Assembly: GCF_000517625.1 (NCBI RefSeq)
Contig: NZ_CP007057.1
Location: forward strand, 310,001-374,000
Origin: Halostagnicola larsenii XH-48
GTDB lineage: Archaea; Halobacteriota; Halobacteria; Halobacteriales; Natrialbaceae
Direction of reading: 5' to 3'
Length of the DNA: 64,000 nt
Shown here: piece by piece, positions 1 through 8,233 of the stretch
How positions within the stretch are numbered: the first letter of the stretch is position 1
How the letters are laid out: every line of letters starts with the position of its first letter
Notes under the pieces: generated by a model
What the model saw: the letters and a program-made list of their open reading frames with translations, nothing else
Databases searched by the model: none
What the model was told of the DNA's origin: nothing
Position numbers and translations under genes: made by a program

Positions 1-1
1 G

Positions 2-25
2 CTCGAGGAGCGAGCGGAGGAGTAG
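2..25 (+). CDS. 3' end of an unidentified gene entering from the left
   Basis: The first bases read in one frame as LEERAEE followed by TAG at 23-25, an acidic C-terminus typical of haloarchaeal proteins. After the stop the same frame continues with a GTG at 29 and a plausible 29-residue stretch to a TAG at 116-118. The upstream gene could therefore be interrupted by the first stop rather than end there. Nothing identifies the product. It would converge on the hydrolase gene at 166-1161. Confidence 0.25.
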   Translation, partial: LEERAEE

Positions 26-165
26 CGCGTGACCGTTGTCGGCACCCCGTACGTCCTCGCGGGCGCGGCGCTGGGCGTCTTCGAGGAGAAACCGCTACCC
101 GAGTCGTCGCCGCTGTAGGCCCGCGAGGACGCGGCTCTCGAGAACCGCGTCGGCCTCCCCCTCGA

Positions 166-1161
166 TCACGGCGAGGCCTTCCTGAACGAGTAGTAGCGGA
201 CGCCGTCCCGCTCTTCGTACTCGACCCTATCCCGACCCTCGAGTGTTCCCAGGGCCCCGAGCGTGTCCAGCAACTGGGCCGGATACCGGACTTCGCCGGC
301 GCGGTTCCGAGTGATCTCCCGCGGCGTCGCCGGCCCGACGGCCGTCACCGCCTCGAGCGTCTCCCCCGTAAGCGATTCGAGTTTCGAGCGCGTGTTCTCT
401 ACGGCGCTCGCGTAGTCGGTGAAGACCGGGCCGTGGCCGGGAAAGACCCGATCCACGGCCTGCCCTTCGAGGCGGTCCATCGCGCGGTGGAAGTCGTCGA
501 CGGCGTCGTAGGCCCCGTAGTCGATACCGACGTTGATCGCGCCCGGACGGAACGGCTCGATGAGCGCGTCTCCCGAAAAGAGGACGCGCTCGCCGTTCAG
601 GTCGGTCGCCAGGGCGGCGTGATGAACCTGATGGCCGGGCGTGTGAATCGGCTCGAACGTCCGACCCGCGACGGTAAACGGCTCGCCGAACGCGAAGGGG
701 ACCGTCGCCCTGGAGGCGAGCAGGTCGCGGTTGCGCTCGAGCGACGACGTCGCGCGCTCGATCTCGCGCTCGATCGCCTCTCCGCGGTAGCCCGCCGAGC
801 GACCGATATCGCGGACGCCAGCGGCGAGGTCGCTCGGATCGCGCTCGAGTTGCTCGAGGACGGGCCGAGGGGCGTAGACGGTGGCACCGGCCTCGTACAA
901 CAGCGGGACCTGCCCGATGTGATCGCTGTGGGGGTGGGTGACGACGACCGCTTCGATGTCCGCGAAGGCGTATCCCCTCGTCGCCAGCCCCTCGCGGATC
1001 GTCGCTTCGGCGCGCTCCTCGGGGTCCCCGGCGTCGATCAGGATCGGCGCCGGCTCCTCGAGGAGGTAGGCCGCGGCGTGTTTCGGCGGCCACTCGATGT
1101 CGAAGTCGATGCGGGACACCTCACTCGCGGCGCTCGCGCCCCGCTCCGTCGATTCGCACAT
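166..1161 (-). CDS. MBL-fold metallo-hydrolase
   Basis: 331-residue metallo-beta-lactamase-fold hydrolase of the glyoxalase II/thioesterase-like branch. The signature HPHSDH lies at about residues 76-81. It is followed by a HTPGH motif near 173-177, a SGD aspartate near 197 and a PGHG histidine near 244, together giving the usual dinuclear metal site. A C-terminal helical extension (about 255-331) is common in this group. No signal peptide is seen, so it should be cytosolic. The start lies one base after the stop of the acyl-CoA dehydrogenase gene (TAAG then ATG), so the two form an operon. That pairing suggests hydrolysis of an acyl thioester or lactone from a fatty- or branched-acid pathway, which is inference. 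The substrate cannot be read from the sequence. Confidence 0.85.
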   Translation of the reverse strand: MCESTERGASAASEVSRIDFDIEWPPKHAAAYLLEEPAPILIDAGDPEERAEATIREGLATRGYAFADIEAVVVTHPHSDHIGQVPLLYEAGATVYAPRPVLEQLERDPSDLAAGVRDIGRSAGYRGEAIEREIERATSSLERNRDLLASRATVPFAFGEPFTVAGRTFEPIHTPGHQVHHAALATDLNGERVLFSGDALIEPFRPGAINVGIDYGAYDAVDDFHRAMDRLEGQAVDRVFPGHGPVFTDYASAVENTRSKLESLTGETLEAVTAVGPATPREITRNRAGEVRYPAQLLDTLGALGTLEGRDRVEYEERDGVRYYSFRKASP

Positions 1162-1162
1162 C

Positions 1163-2359
1163 TTAGATGAGTTCGCGGGCGATCGTTCGCTTCTGGATCT
1201 CGTCGGTTCCCTCGAAGATGCGGAAGACCCGCGCCGAGCGGTAGTTGCGTTCGATCGGCAAGTCCTTCATGAAGCCGGCCCCGCCATGGACCTGCATCGC
1301 GATATCGGCCGCGTCGTTGGCGAGTTTCGCACCGCGGAGCTTCGCCATCGACTCCTCCTTGCGGGCGCGCTCGCCGTTGTCCATCTTCCAGGCGGCGTAG
1401 CGGTAGAGTTGGCGGACCTGCTCGATGTCGGTCGCGAGCTCGGCAAGTTGGAACGATATTCCCTGTCGGTGGCCGATGGGCTTCCCGAACGTCTCCCGGT
1501 CGCGGGCGTACTCGACGGACAGATCGAGCAGGAACTCGGCCGTCCCGACGGCGCCGGCGGCGATGTTGATCCGGCCGCCGCCGATCCAGTCCATCGCGGA
1601 CTGGAACCCCTTGTCGACCTCGCCCAGCACCTGCTCCTCGCCGACGCGGCAGTCGTCGAGGTGGATTTCGGCGTGCGTGCCGGGGGTCATCCCCATCGCG
1701 CGATGGATCGTCCCGATCTCGTAGCCCGGCGTCTCCTCGTCGACGAGGAAACACGTGATCCCGCCGAGGTCGCCGTCCTCGCCGCTCGTGCGAGCGAAGA
1801 CCATTGCGAAGTCGGCGTAGGGCGCGTTCGTGATGAAGACCTTCTGGCCGTTGATGACCCACTCGTCGCCCTCTTTCTCCGCGTCGGTGTCCATGTGGTG
1901 GGCGTCGCTGCCGTGGCCCGGCTCGGTCAGCGCAAAGCAGGTCGTGATCTCGCCGTCCATCAGCGGCTCGAGATACTCCTCGCGCTGGCGCTCGTCGCAG
2001 GCGAGCAGAATGGGCGTCGGACCGCCCGCGCCGCCGAAGATGGCGCTGTGAAAGCCCGGAGGCCGGTTGGACATGTGCTCGCCGACGATGGCGCGGGTGA
2101 GGATGTCGACGTCGCCGCCGCCGACCTCCTCTGGCATCGTCATGCCGTAGAAGCCCGCTTCGACGGACTTCTGGCGGATCTGCTCGACGATGTTTCGGTA
2201 CTCGGGGACCTGCCGGTGGTCGTCGTTGACGATCTCCTTCTCGTAATCGGCACCGAGGAACTGATCGTACTCGGTCTCGAGGGGGGCGACCTCCTGCCTG
2301 ATGAATTCGTCGAGCGCCTTCTTGATCTGTATCGCCTCGGACGGTTCGCTAAAGTCCAT
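1163..2359 (-). CDS. acyl-CoA dehydrogenase
   Basis: 398-residue acyl-CoA dehydrogenase, an FAD enzyme that introduces the alpha,beta double bond into acyl-CoA and passes electrons to electron-transfer flavoprotein. The N-terminal helical domain, the middle beta domain (ALTEPGHGSD motif) and the C-terminal helical domain are all present at the usual family length. The C-terminus has the FEGTDEIQ motif with the likely catalytic glutamate at about residue 383. I chose the ATG at 2359 (MDFSEPSEA) over one eight codons upstream because family members begin this way. It is first in an operon with the MBL-fold hydrolase and divergent from an IclR regulator, which may control it. Chain-length preference is not determinable. 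Confidence 0.93.
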   Translation of the reverse strand: MDFSEPSEAIQIKKALDEFIRQEVAPLETEYDQFLGADYEKEIVNDDHRQVPEYRNIVEQIRQKSVEAGFYGMTMPEEVGGGDVDILTRAIVGEHMSNRPPGFHSAIFGGAGGPTPILLACDERQREEYLEPLMDGEITTCFALTEPGHGSDAHHMDTDAEKEGDEWVINGQKVFITNAPYADFAMVFARTSGEDGDLGGITCFLVDEETPGYEIGTIHRAMGMTPGTHAEIHLDDCRVGEEQVLGEVDKGFQSAMDWIGGGRINIAAGAVGTAEFLLDLSVEYARDRETFGKPIGHRQGISFQLAELATDIEQVRQLYRYAAWKMDNGERARKEESMAKLRGAKLANDAADIAMQVHGGAGFMKDLPIERNYRSARVFRIFEGTDEIQKRTIARELI

Positions 2360-2504
2360 AACCTGCCTTTCATAACGGTCCACTTAAGCGTTACCGTGGG
2401 GCATGGGTTCAACCGGCGCGAGACCGACCGGTCGGCTCGTATCGGCCGAATTCGCGTCGGAAACGAGCGCACGCGGTTCAGCGGGAATTTTTCGGGTGCG
2501 ACTG

Positions 2505-2525
2505 CTGTTCATCAGAACGGAACAG
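2505..2525. promoter_or_regulatory. nested palindromes between acyl-CoA dehydrogenase and IclR genes
   Basis: CTGTTC at 2505-2510 and GAACAG at 2520-2525 form an inverted repeat. A second inverted repeat, GTTC-atca-GAAC (2507-2518), sits inside it. The site lies 28 bases upstream of the IclR start, next to an AT-rich TTTTACAAAA promoter-like stretch. It is a reasonable autoregulatory operator for the IclR protein. This is inference from position and symmetry. Confidence 0.4.
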
Positions 2526-2553
2526 TTTTACAAAACTTCGTTGAATACGAACT

Positions 2554-3327
2554 ATGGCAACAACGCGCACGGACGGAGGCAATCGGGTCGAGGCAGTGGT
2601 CAAAGCCCTAGACGTCCTCGAAGCGCTGTGGCAGGCCGATGGGGCCGGGGTAACGGAGCTCACGGAGCGAACCGGACTCGCGAAAAGCACGGTCCACGCC
2701 CACCTGACGACGCTGTGCTCGAAGGGGTACGTGGTTCAGCGGGGCAACGAGTACCGGCTGAGTCTTCGATTCCTCTCCTTCGGCGAGCACGTCAAACACG
2801 CCGAGCCGCTGTACGAGGCGTCCGACGAGCCCATCAACGCGCTGTCAGAGCGAACCGGGGAGCGGGTACTCTGTTCGACACCCCAGAACGGGCTCGGTAC
2901 GGTCATCAACGTCAGCGAGGGCAGCCGCTCATTCACGAGCGATATCGACGTCGGAACGCACACATACCTTCACAACTCTGCCGGCGGGAAGGCTATGCTC
3001 GCGCACTTTACCGAAGAGCGGGTCGACGAGATCATCGACGAGTGGGGACTCCCCGTCTTCACCGACGAGACGATCACTGAACGAGACGCTCTCTTCGACG
3101 AACTCGACGCGGTTCGCGAGGAGGGCATCGCGTACAATGAGGGGGAATACCTCCATGGGATCAGCGCGATCGCCGCGCCGATCCTGGACAACGACGGGAC
3201 CGTCTACGGCGCGGTCACCGTCACCGGACCGGAACACCGACTCGCGAACGAGTGGGAAGAAAACAACCTCGACAACGAGCTGTTATCCACGGCGAACACG
3301 ATCGAAGTGAACGTAATGTTCTCGTAA
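2554..3327 (+). CDS. IclR-family transcriptional regulator
   Basis: 257-residue IclR regulator. The N-terminal winged helix (about 10-70, with AKSTVHAHL as recognition helix) is followed by the effector-binding GAF-like domain. That domain includes the NSAGGKAMLAH segment around residue 145 and the terminal VTVTGP strand near 226. Family length is normal. It is divergent from the acyl-CoA dehydrogenase operon, whose intermediate is the likely effector. An inverted repeat just upstream may be its operator. Two further full IclR genes (28670, 59781) and one relic (27793) occur in this window, each beside catabolic genes. Confidence 0.92.
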   Translation: MATTRTDGGNRVEAVVKALDVLEALWQADGAGVTELTERTGLAKSTVHAHLTTLCSKGYVVQRGNEYRLSLRFLSFGEHVKHAEPLYEASDEPINALSERTGERVLCSTPQNGLGTVINVSEGSRSFTSDIDVGTHTYLHNSAGGKAMLAHFTEERVDEIIDEWGLPVFTDETITERDALFDELDAVREEGIAYNEGEYLHGISAIAAPILDNDGTVYGAVTVTGPEHRLANEWEENNLDNELLSTANTIEVNVMFS

Positions 3328-3637
3328 CCGTTCAGTCGGAGTGAACGCGATCCGTCACGCCAGGCCCGTGCCGCCTATCGACAGTTCGTCGGCAAGATCG
3401 TTCTCGAGACGCAGATTGAATTACAAACATACGTCCGTAATATCAGCTGGATTCCGCGCCCGAACACGGGTTGATCCGTCCGCGAACGTTCGGACACGGT
3501 TCGCCCGCAGTCCATTGCCGACCGAACGCCAATAATACCAATTTCAAAAGTATATATCTATTCCGATAAAATGTCATTCCGGGCACCGTCTAGTTAGTGC
3601 GGTTTGAGAAGCGAGCAGGTCGTAGAGGTAGTTTGGA

Positions 3638-3948
3638 ATGACACTTGTAGACCTGCTCAGTGAGTGCTACGCGGCGGAATTTGATGAAGCTTGGGAGCGT
3701 GAGCGGACGGCGACGCCCGTCAGGATGTTCGCCATCCGTCTCCACGCGACCGGTTGTTCGCTTCGAGAGACACAAGCGATTCTTCGCTTTATCGGCGTTG
3801 AACGTTCTCACCAAGCGATCTGGAACTGGGTACATCGGCTGGCTGACAGCGTGCCAGACCCGCCGACGGCGAAGCCGTCGCAGGTCGCCATTGATGAAAC
3901 AGCTGTCAAGATTAACGGTGACTGGTCTTGGGTATACGCTGCAATAGA
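3638..3948 (+). pseudogene. IS6-family transposase, 5' part (copy 1)
   Basis: About 104 residues of an IS6-type DDE transposase beginning MTLVDLLSECYAAEFDE. They include the helix-turn-helix region (GCSLRETQAIL) and the first catalytic aspartate in AIDETAVK. Similarity to copy 2 (5336-5924) stops at about 3948. The rest of this open frame to 4087 is unrelated, so the second aspartate and the glutamate are missing. The upstream inverted repeat at 3582 is intact. It is the left arm of the compound element and is inactive by itself. Confidence 0.85.
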
Positions 3949-4194
3949 GAGTGATCGTGTTCACACTCACAGCCATGCGTTCTCATGTAGCGCTCTCCGG
4001 CAACGTAGCGAAGAGTTCTCGATGAACGTGAACGGAGACCATCCTGCCGAGTGCAGACAGTTATACTCGACCACCGGCGTTCGGTGACATCAGTGACCCA
4101 TCGGCCCTCTCCACTCCGTTCTCACCTCATATTCCGAGGATTAGCAGTCTTTCACCTATCAAACCCGATACTTTTTCTCTCATGGTTCCGATCT

Positions 4195-4764
4195 ATGACC
4201 ATGGTCACTATTCGTCGCGCGCGACCCGAGGACGCTCACCCACTCTCACAACTTCTGGAGGCCAATACCAAGGAGAACTTGACGGCTGAAGAACGCGAAG
4301 AAGGATACATCACTGGCGGTGGTCCCCCGGAGGACGCACTCGCAGCGATGGCCGAGGACCCCGGATTTGCCGTCACCGCCGACGGGAACGAAGTGATCGG
4401 TTGCATCGGCGCGTCTACATTCGACCAGCACGAGGGACAATCGGTGGTCGAGACGATGGCGGATGCCTGCTCAGAGGCGGACTTTCGCGGTGAGTCCCTG
4501 TCTGCGTATCGGACGTTTCTCTACGGACCCGCCATCGTCGCCCAAGACTATCGCGGTAGGGGAGTTCTATCGGACATGTTCGAGACCCTCGTCGAGACCG
4601 TCGCCGAGGAATTCGAGGTTGGATTGGCATGGGTCGCAAACGAAAATCAGGCGTCATACGCTGCTCACACTGACGGACTCGGCATGACTCCGATAACCGA
4701 ATTCGAGTTCAATGACGACCAGTACACGGTCGTGGCATTCCTCGTTTCAGAACGCGAATCGTGA
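4195..4764 (+). CDS. GNAT-family N-acetyltransferase
   Basis: 189-residue GNAT acetyltransferase. It starts TIRRARPEDAHPL and has the acetyl-CoA-binding segment VAQDYRGRGVLSDMFE (Q/R-x-x-G-x-G/A type) in the second half. The ATG at 4195 is preferred because a TATA-like GATACTTTTT lies about 25 bases upstream, as expected for a leaderless haloarchaeal transcript, and because the GNAT fold begins here. The substrate is unknown. It is cargo of the IS6-type compound element and appears intact, so it may be a horizontally spread modification or resistance gene (inference). Confidence 0.85.
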   Translation: MTMVTIRRARPEDAHPLSQLLEANTKENLTAEEREEGYITGGGPPEDALAAMAEDPGFAVTADGNEVIGCIGASTFDQHEGQSVVETMADACSEADFRGESLSAYRTFLYGPAIVAQDYRGRGVLSDMFETLVETVAEEFEVGLAWVANENQASYAAHTDGLGMTPITEFEFNDDQYTVVAFLVSERES

Positions 4765-4976
4765 TGGATACACCCAGTTGCGGTCCGAGTCGCTTCCGGA
4801 GCGGTAGTGATCTGTGATTTCCGGTCCACTATTGCCGAAGTCAGCTACGTAGCAGGTCCGATCTGATCGCCGACTGCTATCCACTTCAGCGCTAAACAGG
4901 TGTTTTCGAGGTCGACCAGAAAACCCCCGTTCTTTATATATCGTTTAGAGGTGTCGTTAGGTTCCCGAATGCACCT

Positions 4977-5438
4977 ATGAATATTGCCGCCTACGTCCGC
5001 GTCTCGACTGACGATCAGAACGAGAACCGCCAGATGCGTGCGATCCGCCAGAAGTACAGCGAGGAGGGAAATCAGATCGAGTGGTTCTGCGATCTCGGTG
5101 AGAGCGGAGCCTCTGTCTCACGGGAAGAGTACCAGCGTCTCCGCGAGCATGTCGCCGGGTACGATGTGGTGGTCGCCCACGAACTCGACCGGCTCGGGCG
5201 ATCATTCGCGGATCTCGCCGGGTTCGTCGATGATCTCCGCGAGAAAGACGTCGACATCGATCTCGTGAACCAGCCCATCGGGACGGTTGGCGAGGACGAC
5301 TGGATGGCCGAAATGATGCTCAACATGATGATGGTGTTCGCCGTCCGCCTTCACGCGACCGGGTGTTCGCTTCGAGAGACACAAGCAATTCTTCGCTTGA
5401 TCGGCGTAGAACGCACTTATCAAGCAATCTGGCACTGA
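4977..5438 (+). CDS. serine recombinase N-terminal domain fused to transposase fragment
   Basis: The first ~120 residues are the catalytic domain of a resolvase/invertase-type serine recombinase. AYVRVS supplies the active-site serine at about residue 10, and HELDRLGRSFADL is the conserved arginine motif. The normal recombinase continues after MMMVFA with a helix and DNA-binding domain. Here the frame instead runs into the IS6 transposase (RLHATGCSLRETQAIL) and stops at TGA 5436-5438, where the related copy has TGG. The join falls in a short shared stretch (VFA/MFA), which suggests microhomology-mediated recombination. A TATATA promoter lies near 4936. The product lacks the recombinase C-terminal DNA-binding domain and is probably inactive. 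Confidence 0.75.
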   Translation: MNIAAYVRVSTDDQNENRQMRAIRQKYSEEGNQIEWFCDLGESGASVSREEYQRLREHVAGYDVVVAHELDRLGRSFADLAGFVDDLREKDVDIDLVNQPIGTVGEDDWMAEMMLNMMMVFAVRLHATGCSLRETQAILRLIGVERTYQAIWH

Positions 5439-5924
5439 GTACATCGGATGGCTGACAGCGTTCCAGACCCGCCGACGGCGAAGCCGTCGCGGGTCGCAGT
5501 TGATGAGACTGCTGTCAAGATCAACGGCGACTGGTCTTGGGTGTACGCTGCAATAGACTTCGATTCGCGGCTTATTCTCGATGTCGCAATGTTCGGACGG
5601 CGAGGCACCGATCCAGCCGCTGCATTCCTGCATCGATTAACCGAGAAACACGATCTCTCCGAGGCGGTGTTTCTCGTCGATGGCTATGGTTATCTGATTG
5701 CCCTCTCTCGAATAGGATTGAGCGGTCAGCTCGACTATGTCGAGAGAAACCCGATCGAAAAGTGGTTTCAGACCTTCAAGATGCGGGTTGACCGCTTCCA
5801 TAACTCGTGGGTCGACAGTCGGGGGAGCGTCAGAGAATGGCTTGAACAGTTCGTACACTACTATAACACGCAACGACCACACCAGTCACTCAACGGACAG
5901 ACACCAGCGGAGGTGCTAAACTAG
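5336..5924 (+). pseudogene. IS6-family transposase, 3' part with nonsense codon (copy 2)
   Basis: It begins in the helix-turn-helix region (equivalent to residue ~31 of copy 1) and runs to the natural end AEVLN at 5924. All three catalytic positions are visible: VDETAVK, FLVDGYGYL and the glutamate of NPIEKWF. A Trp-to-TGA change at 5436-5438 interrupts it. The remainder restarts in the same frame after the stop at MADSVPDPP (5448). The N-terminus has been replaced by the serine recombinase domain. It forms the right arm of the compound element, followed directly by the right inverted repeat. Confidence 0.85.
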
Positions 5925-5940
5925 ACAGTGCCTCATTCCA

Positions 5941-6612
5941 TGATGGTTCATTTCTAGGCCATCTCTCGCCTCACTGGACCACAGCGTTACCGAATACGAC
6001 TGGGGTTTACACGCCCTCTCGAGTTCGTTGCCGAACCGCACCGACCCGTAGCCGAGTGAAGTTCACGGAAGTTACATATCTGACGGCTAATTCCCCGCTA
6101 TATGCCTGTAGAGCGGTTCTCGGTATCGGATCGCAGCGAACAGTTCGGTCGGACACGCAACGGTACGGCGGGGGATCGTAGTCATCGCTCGATCGTCGGA
6201 GAGAAACGTGTTAGGGCCCGATTACGTCCGATCGAAACTACAATGGGGTGACGAACTCTTAAAGAAATATTTTCGATATTTACCTATAATAGTCAGAATT
6301 GTATAAATTATCTCGAGGCAACCGTATCGACCATTGTCGCATCGTGGTAGCGGCGTAAACGATCGTCGATGTATCGAATACCGTCGAGTAGGCGGTGCAT
6401 AGTATACAGAGACAATTCCGAAAATTCGAACAGATGACTAGTATGGTATCAAGATATTCATCAACTCGAACTAGCCGATCTGATAAAACGAGCCGAGACC
6501 GGTTGCGTTCTCGTCCTGATGAAGACGGTCTGCCGAGTGAGCATCTGTTCACTATGCAATCAACCATTCCCTCTGATATGAGCCGTGAGACGGCCACCAA
6601 TCGGTGATATAT
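5941..6612. other. intergenic, no gene recognised
   Basis: 672 bases between the compound element and the surface-protein gene. Several short open frames occur on both strands (for example 6280-6600 minus), but none has haloarchaeal amino-acid composition or a recognisable domain. The last 100 bases should contain the promoter of the gene at 6613, where ATATAT directly precedes the ATG. Confidence 0.5.
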
Positions 6613-7554
6613 ATGAACGGTGTGCTGCCCGTTAACTTCACACGCGCCGTCCTCACGATCGCCCTCTGTGCCGTCCTCGTCACAGGTGTCATTCCGGGTG
6701 CCGCCTTGAGCGCCGACGGGTCACTGTCTGCCGACGCAGCCGTTGTACCGCCCGAGGCTAACGTCTCCGAACCGGCCTACGAGGAACCGGCCCCGGAACC
6801 AGGGGATCAGTACTTCGAGGCGGCCGACCCGGAAGATAACTGGATCAGCTACACGAATCCGCGTGACAACTATCGAAGCCCGTACCTCGGCGACGGCTCC
6901 GGCAAGATCTGCGTCACGTTGCTCAACAAAGCGGGTGAGCCGGTCGTCGGCGAAAGCGTTCCGGACACGACGGTGACGATCCCAACCGGCGATACGCTTA
7001 CGTGGCACAGCTACGCCGATCCGATGACCGTGGAGTACCCACTGACCGACAACTACGAGTGGCCGCTCGACGCCGATCAGTTTGGGACGAGTCCGGATCT
7101 CCCACAGGGAGACGGGTACATGGACTCTCACTGTATCGAGTTCCACGGACACCCGGAGGGCGCTACCGTCGAGTACGGTGAGGTACAGATCGAAGGCGAC
7201 CACGCGGACGACATCGAATTCGTCGGTTACGTCGAACAGCCAAACAGTGACTGGAATACGAGCGTCGATCCGATAGCCGATGCCGAATCGTATGAGGAGG
7301 TCGGCGGCAACTGGACCTATCAGAGCGAGGAACATGAGCGGTTACACGGCCAAGTCGTCGCTGTACTCCAGCTCGACGTGGCGGAAGGCCATGTCGAAGC
7401 CAATGACGACGATGACCAGGCTACCGACAGTGACACCGAAACGAATACCGAAGACGAAAACGAAACGGAGGATGTTGACGAAACGCCCGGATTCGGATTG
7501 GCCGCCGCAGTCATCGCACTATCGGCACTCGCCCTCGCCCGCTACCGACGGTGA
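6613..7554 (+). CDS. secreted surface protein with PGF-CTERM anchor
   Basis: 313 residues. An N-terminal Sec-type signal (hydrophobic LTIALCAVLVTGV, cleavage probably near GAALSA) is followed by an acidic extracellular region and a Thr/Glu/Asp-rich spacer near residues 258-285. The C-terminal tripartite PGF-CTERM signal is the motif PGFG, the hydrophobic LAAAVIALSALALA and the basic tail RYRR. In haloarchaea such proteins are processed and lipid-anchored by archaeosortase A (established for the family). The soluble region has no domain I recognise. The paired cysteines (IC..., HCIE) could form a disulfide. I chose ATG 6613 over GTG 6604 because it places the signal peptide correctly. The function is unknown, and the protein is probably a cell-surface component. 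Confidence 0.85.
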   Translation: MNGVLPVNFTRAVLTIALCAVLVTGVIPGAALSADGSLSADAAVVPPEANVSEPAYEEPAPEPGDQYFEAADPEDNWISYTNPRDNYRSPYLGDGSGKICVTLLNKAGEPVVGESVPDTTVTIPTGDTLTWHSYADPMTVEYPLTDNYEWPLDADQFGTSPDLPQGDGYMDSHCIEFHGHPEGATVEYGEVQIEGDHADDIEFVGYVEQPNSDWNTSVDPIADAESYEEVGGNWTYQSEEHERLHGQVVAVLQLDVAEGHVEANDDDDQATDSDTETNTEDENETEDVDETPGFGLAAAVIALSALALARYRR

Positions 7555-7699
7555 CGAAACCAGGAAAATTGTCCGCATCTCCATTTCACTGCTGTGTTGA
7601 ATCGTTATATGCCCTGTTTTTCAACAGGACCGAATAGCTCTATTCGAATCCGTTAGGAGAAGGAGTACATTTTTACTGAACGATACTCGTTTGTTTGAT

Positions 7700-8023
7700 A
7701 TGGCAGTCCATGACAGTAGTAATGAAGACGACGGCTCAATCAATCTTCCAGGTGTTGTTCCGTTCGAACTGTCGCCTTTGACTCGACTGAGTTGGGAATT
7801 GGGAGCGCGTACGACTCAGGACGAGGAGTCGACGGTCGTTGGCAAATGGCAACAACGGGGTGGACGGTGGGTTCTTTCGTTCTTCAATGTCACAAGCGAG
7901 ACTGCCCTCATTCGAGCTCGGACTCCGGTAGGAAGAGAACGATTTTATGGAGCGATTCGTTCAGAGACGCGAGCAGCTATCAAGGAGCTTCAAGCAACGT
8001 CATCTTGGCGAGAAATCGACTAA
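7700..8023 (+). CDS. small conserved-looking hypothetical protein
   Basis: 107 residues starting at ATG 7700 (MAVHDSSNEDDG). A TATA-like TACATTTTTACTG lies about 25-30 bases upstream, consistent with a leaderless transcript. The composition is acidic at the N-terminus and mixed afterwards, with no membrane segment and no cysteine pair. The sequence WELGARTTQDEESTVVGKW suggests a small beta-rich fold. I do not recognise the family. It stands alone between the surface protein and the HTH-10 regulator. Confidence 0.55.
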   Translation: MAVHDSSNEDDGSINLPGVVPFELSPLTRLSWELGARTTQDEESTVVGKWQQRGGRWVLSFFNVTSETALIRARTPVGRERFYGAIRSETRAAIKELQATSSWREID

Positions 8024-8233
8024 CGAGTGGTCCTTCGTTTGAACGTCACTCCGTCGGTTCGTTTACGTTGGTCGATTGATCGACGCTGACTCTCCGCCTC
8101 GAGAGGGAGGTAATGAGTTTTTGCGGGATTACAATGCAATGAGGATCAACCCCCCAGATGGCCCTCCATGTACGAACTCGAGGGTTTGTTCCGTTCAACT
8201 GCAGCCATCGAGATCTCTTCGAGGCAGCCGTCT

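Larger units (their letters stand above)
3582..5932 (+). mobile_element. IS6-family compound element with GNAT and recombinase cargo
   Basis: The left end at 3582 reads GGCACCGTCTAGTTAG and the right end (5916-5932, inverted) reads GGCACTGTCTAGTTTAG, so the two are terminal inverted repeats. The flanks TCATTCCG (3574-3581) and TCATTCCA (5933-5940) match at 7 of 8 bases, which fits the 8-bp target duplication made by IS6-family elements. Inside are the first part of a transposase gene, a GNAT gene, a serine recombinase N-terminal domain, and the last part of a second transposase copy in the same orientation. The two partial copies overlap by about 75 residues, so they are remnants of two directly repeated IS copies rather than one split copy. 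Confidence 0.75.

Noticed and set aside
433-1170. Long plus-strand frame opposite the MBL-fold gene
   Set aside because: It is a GC-rich shadow with arginine-rich composition and no domain. The minus-strand gene has clear metal motifs.
1097-2611. 504-codon plus-strand frame opposite the acyl-CoA dehydrogenase
   Set aside because: It is the complement of a well-conserved enzyme gene, with no homologous features of its own.
5436-5438. Possible reading of TGA as tryptophan or selenocysteine
   Set aside because: All TGA-for-Trp cases lie in genes that also carry truncations or frameshifts, and intact genes here (for example at 2554 with TAA, 8996 with TAG and 12453 with TGA) use stops normally. 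No SECIS-like need or recoding evidence is visible.
3582-5932. The whole element as a single split transposase interrupted by an insertion
   Set aside because: The two partial transposases share about 75 residues (from RLHATGCSLRETQAIL to YAAI), so they derive from two copies rather than from one cut copy.
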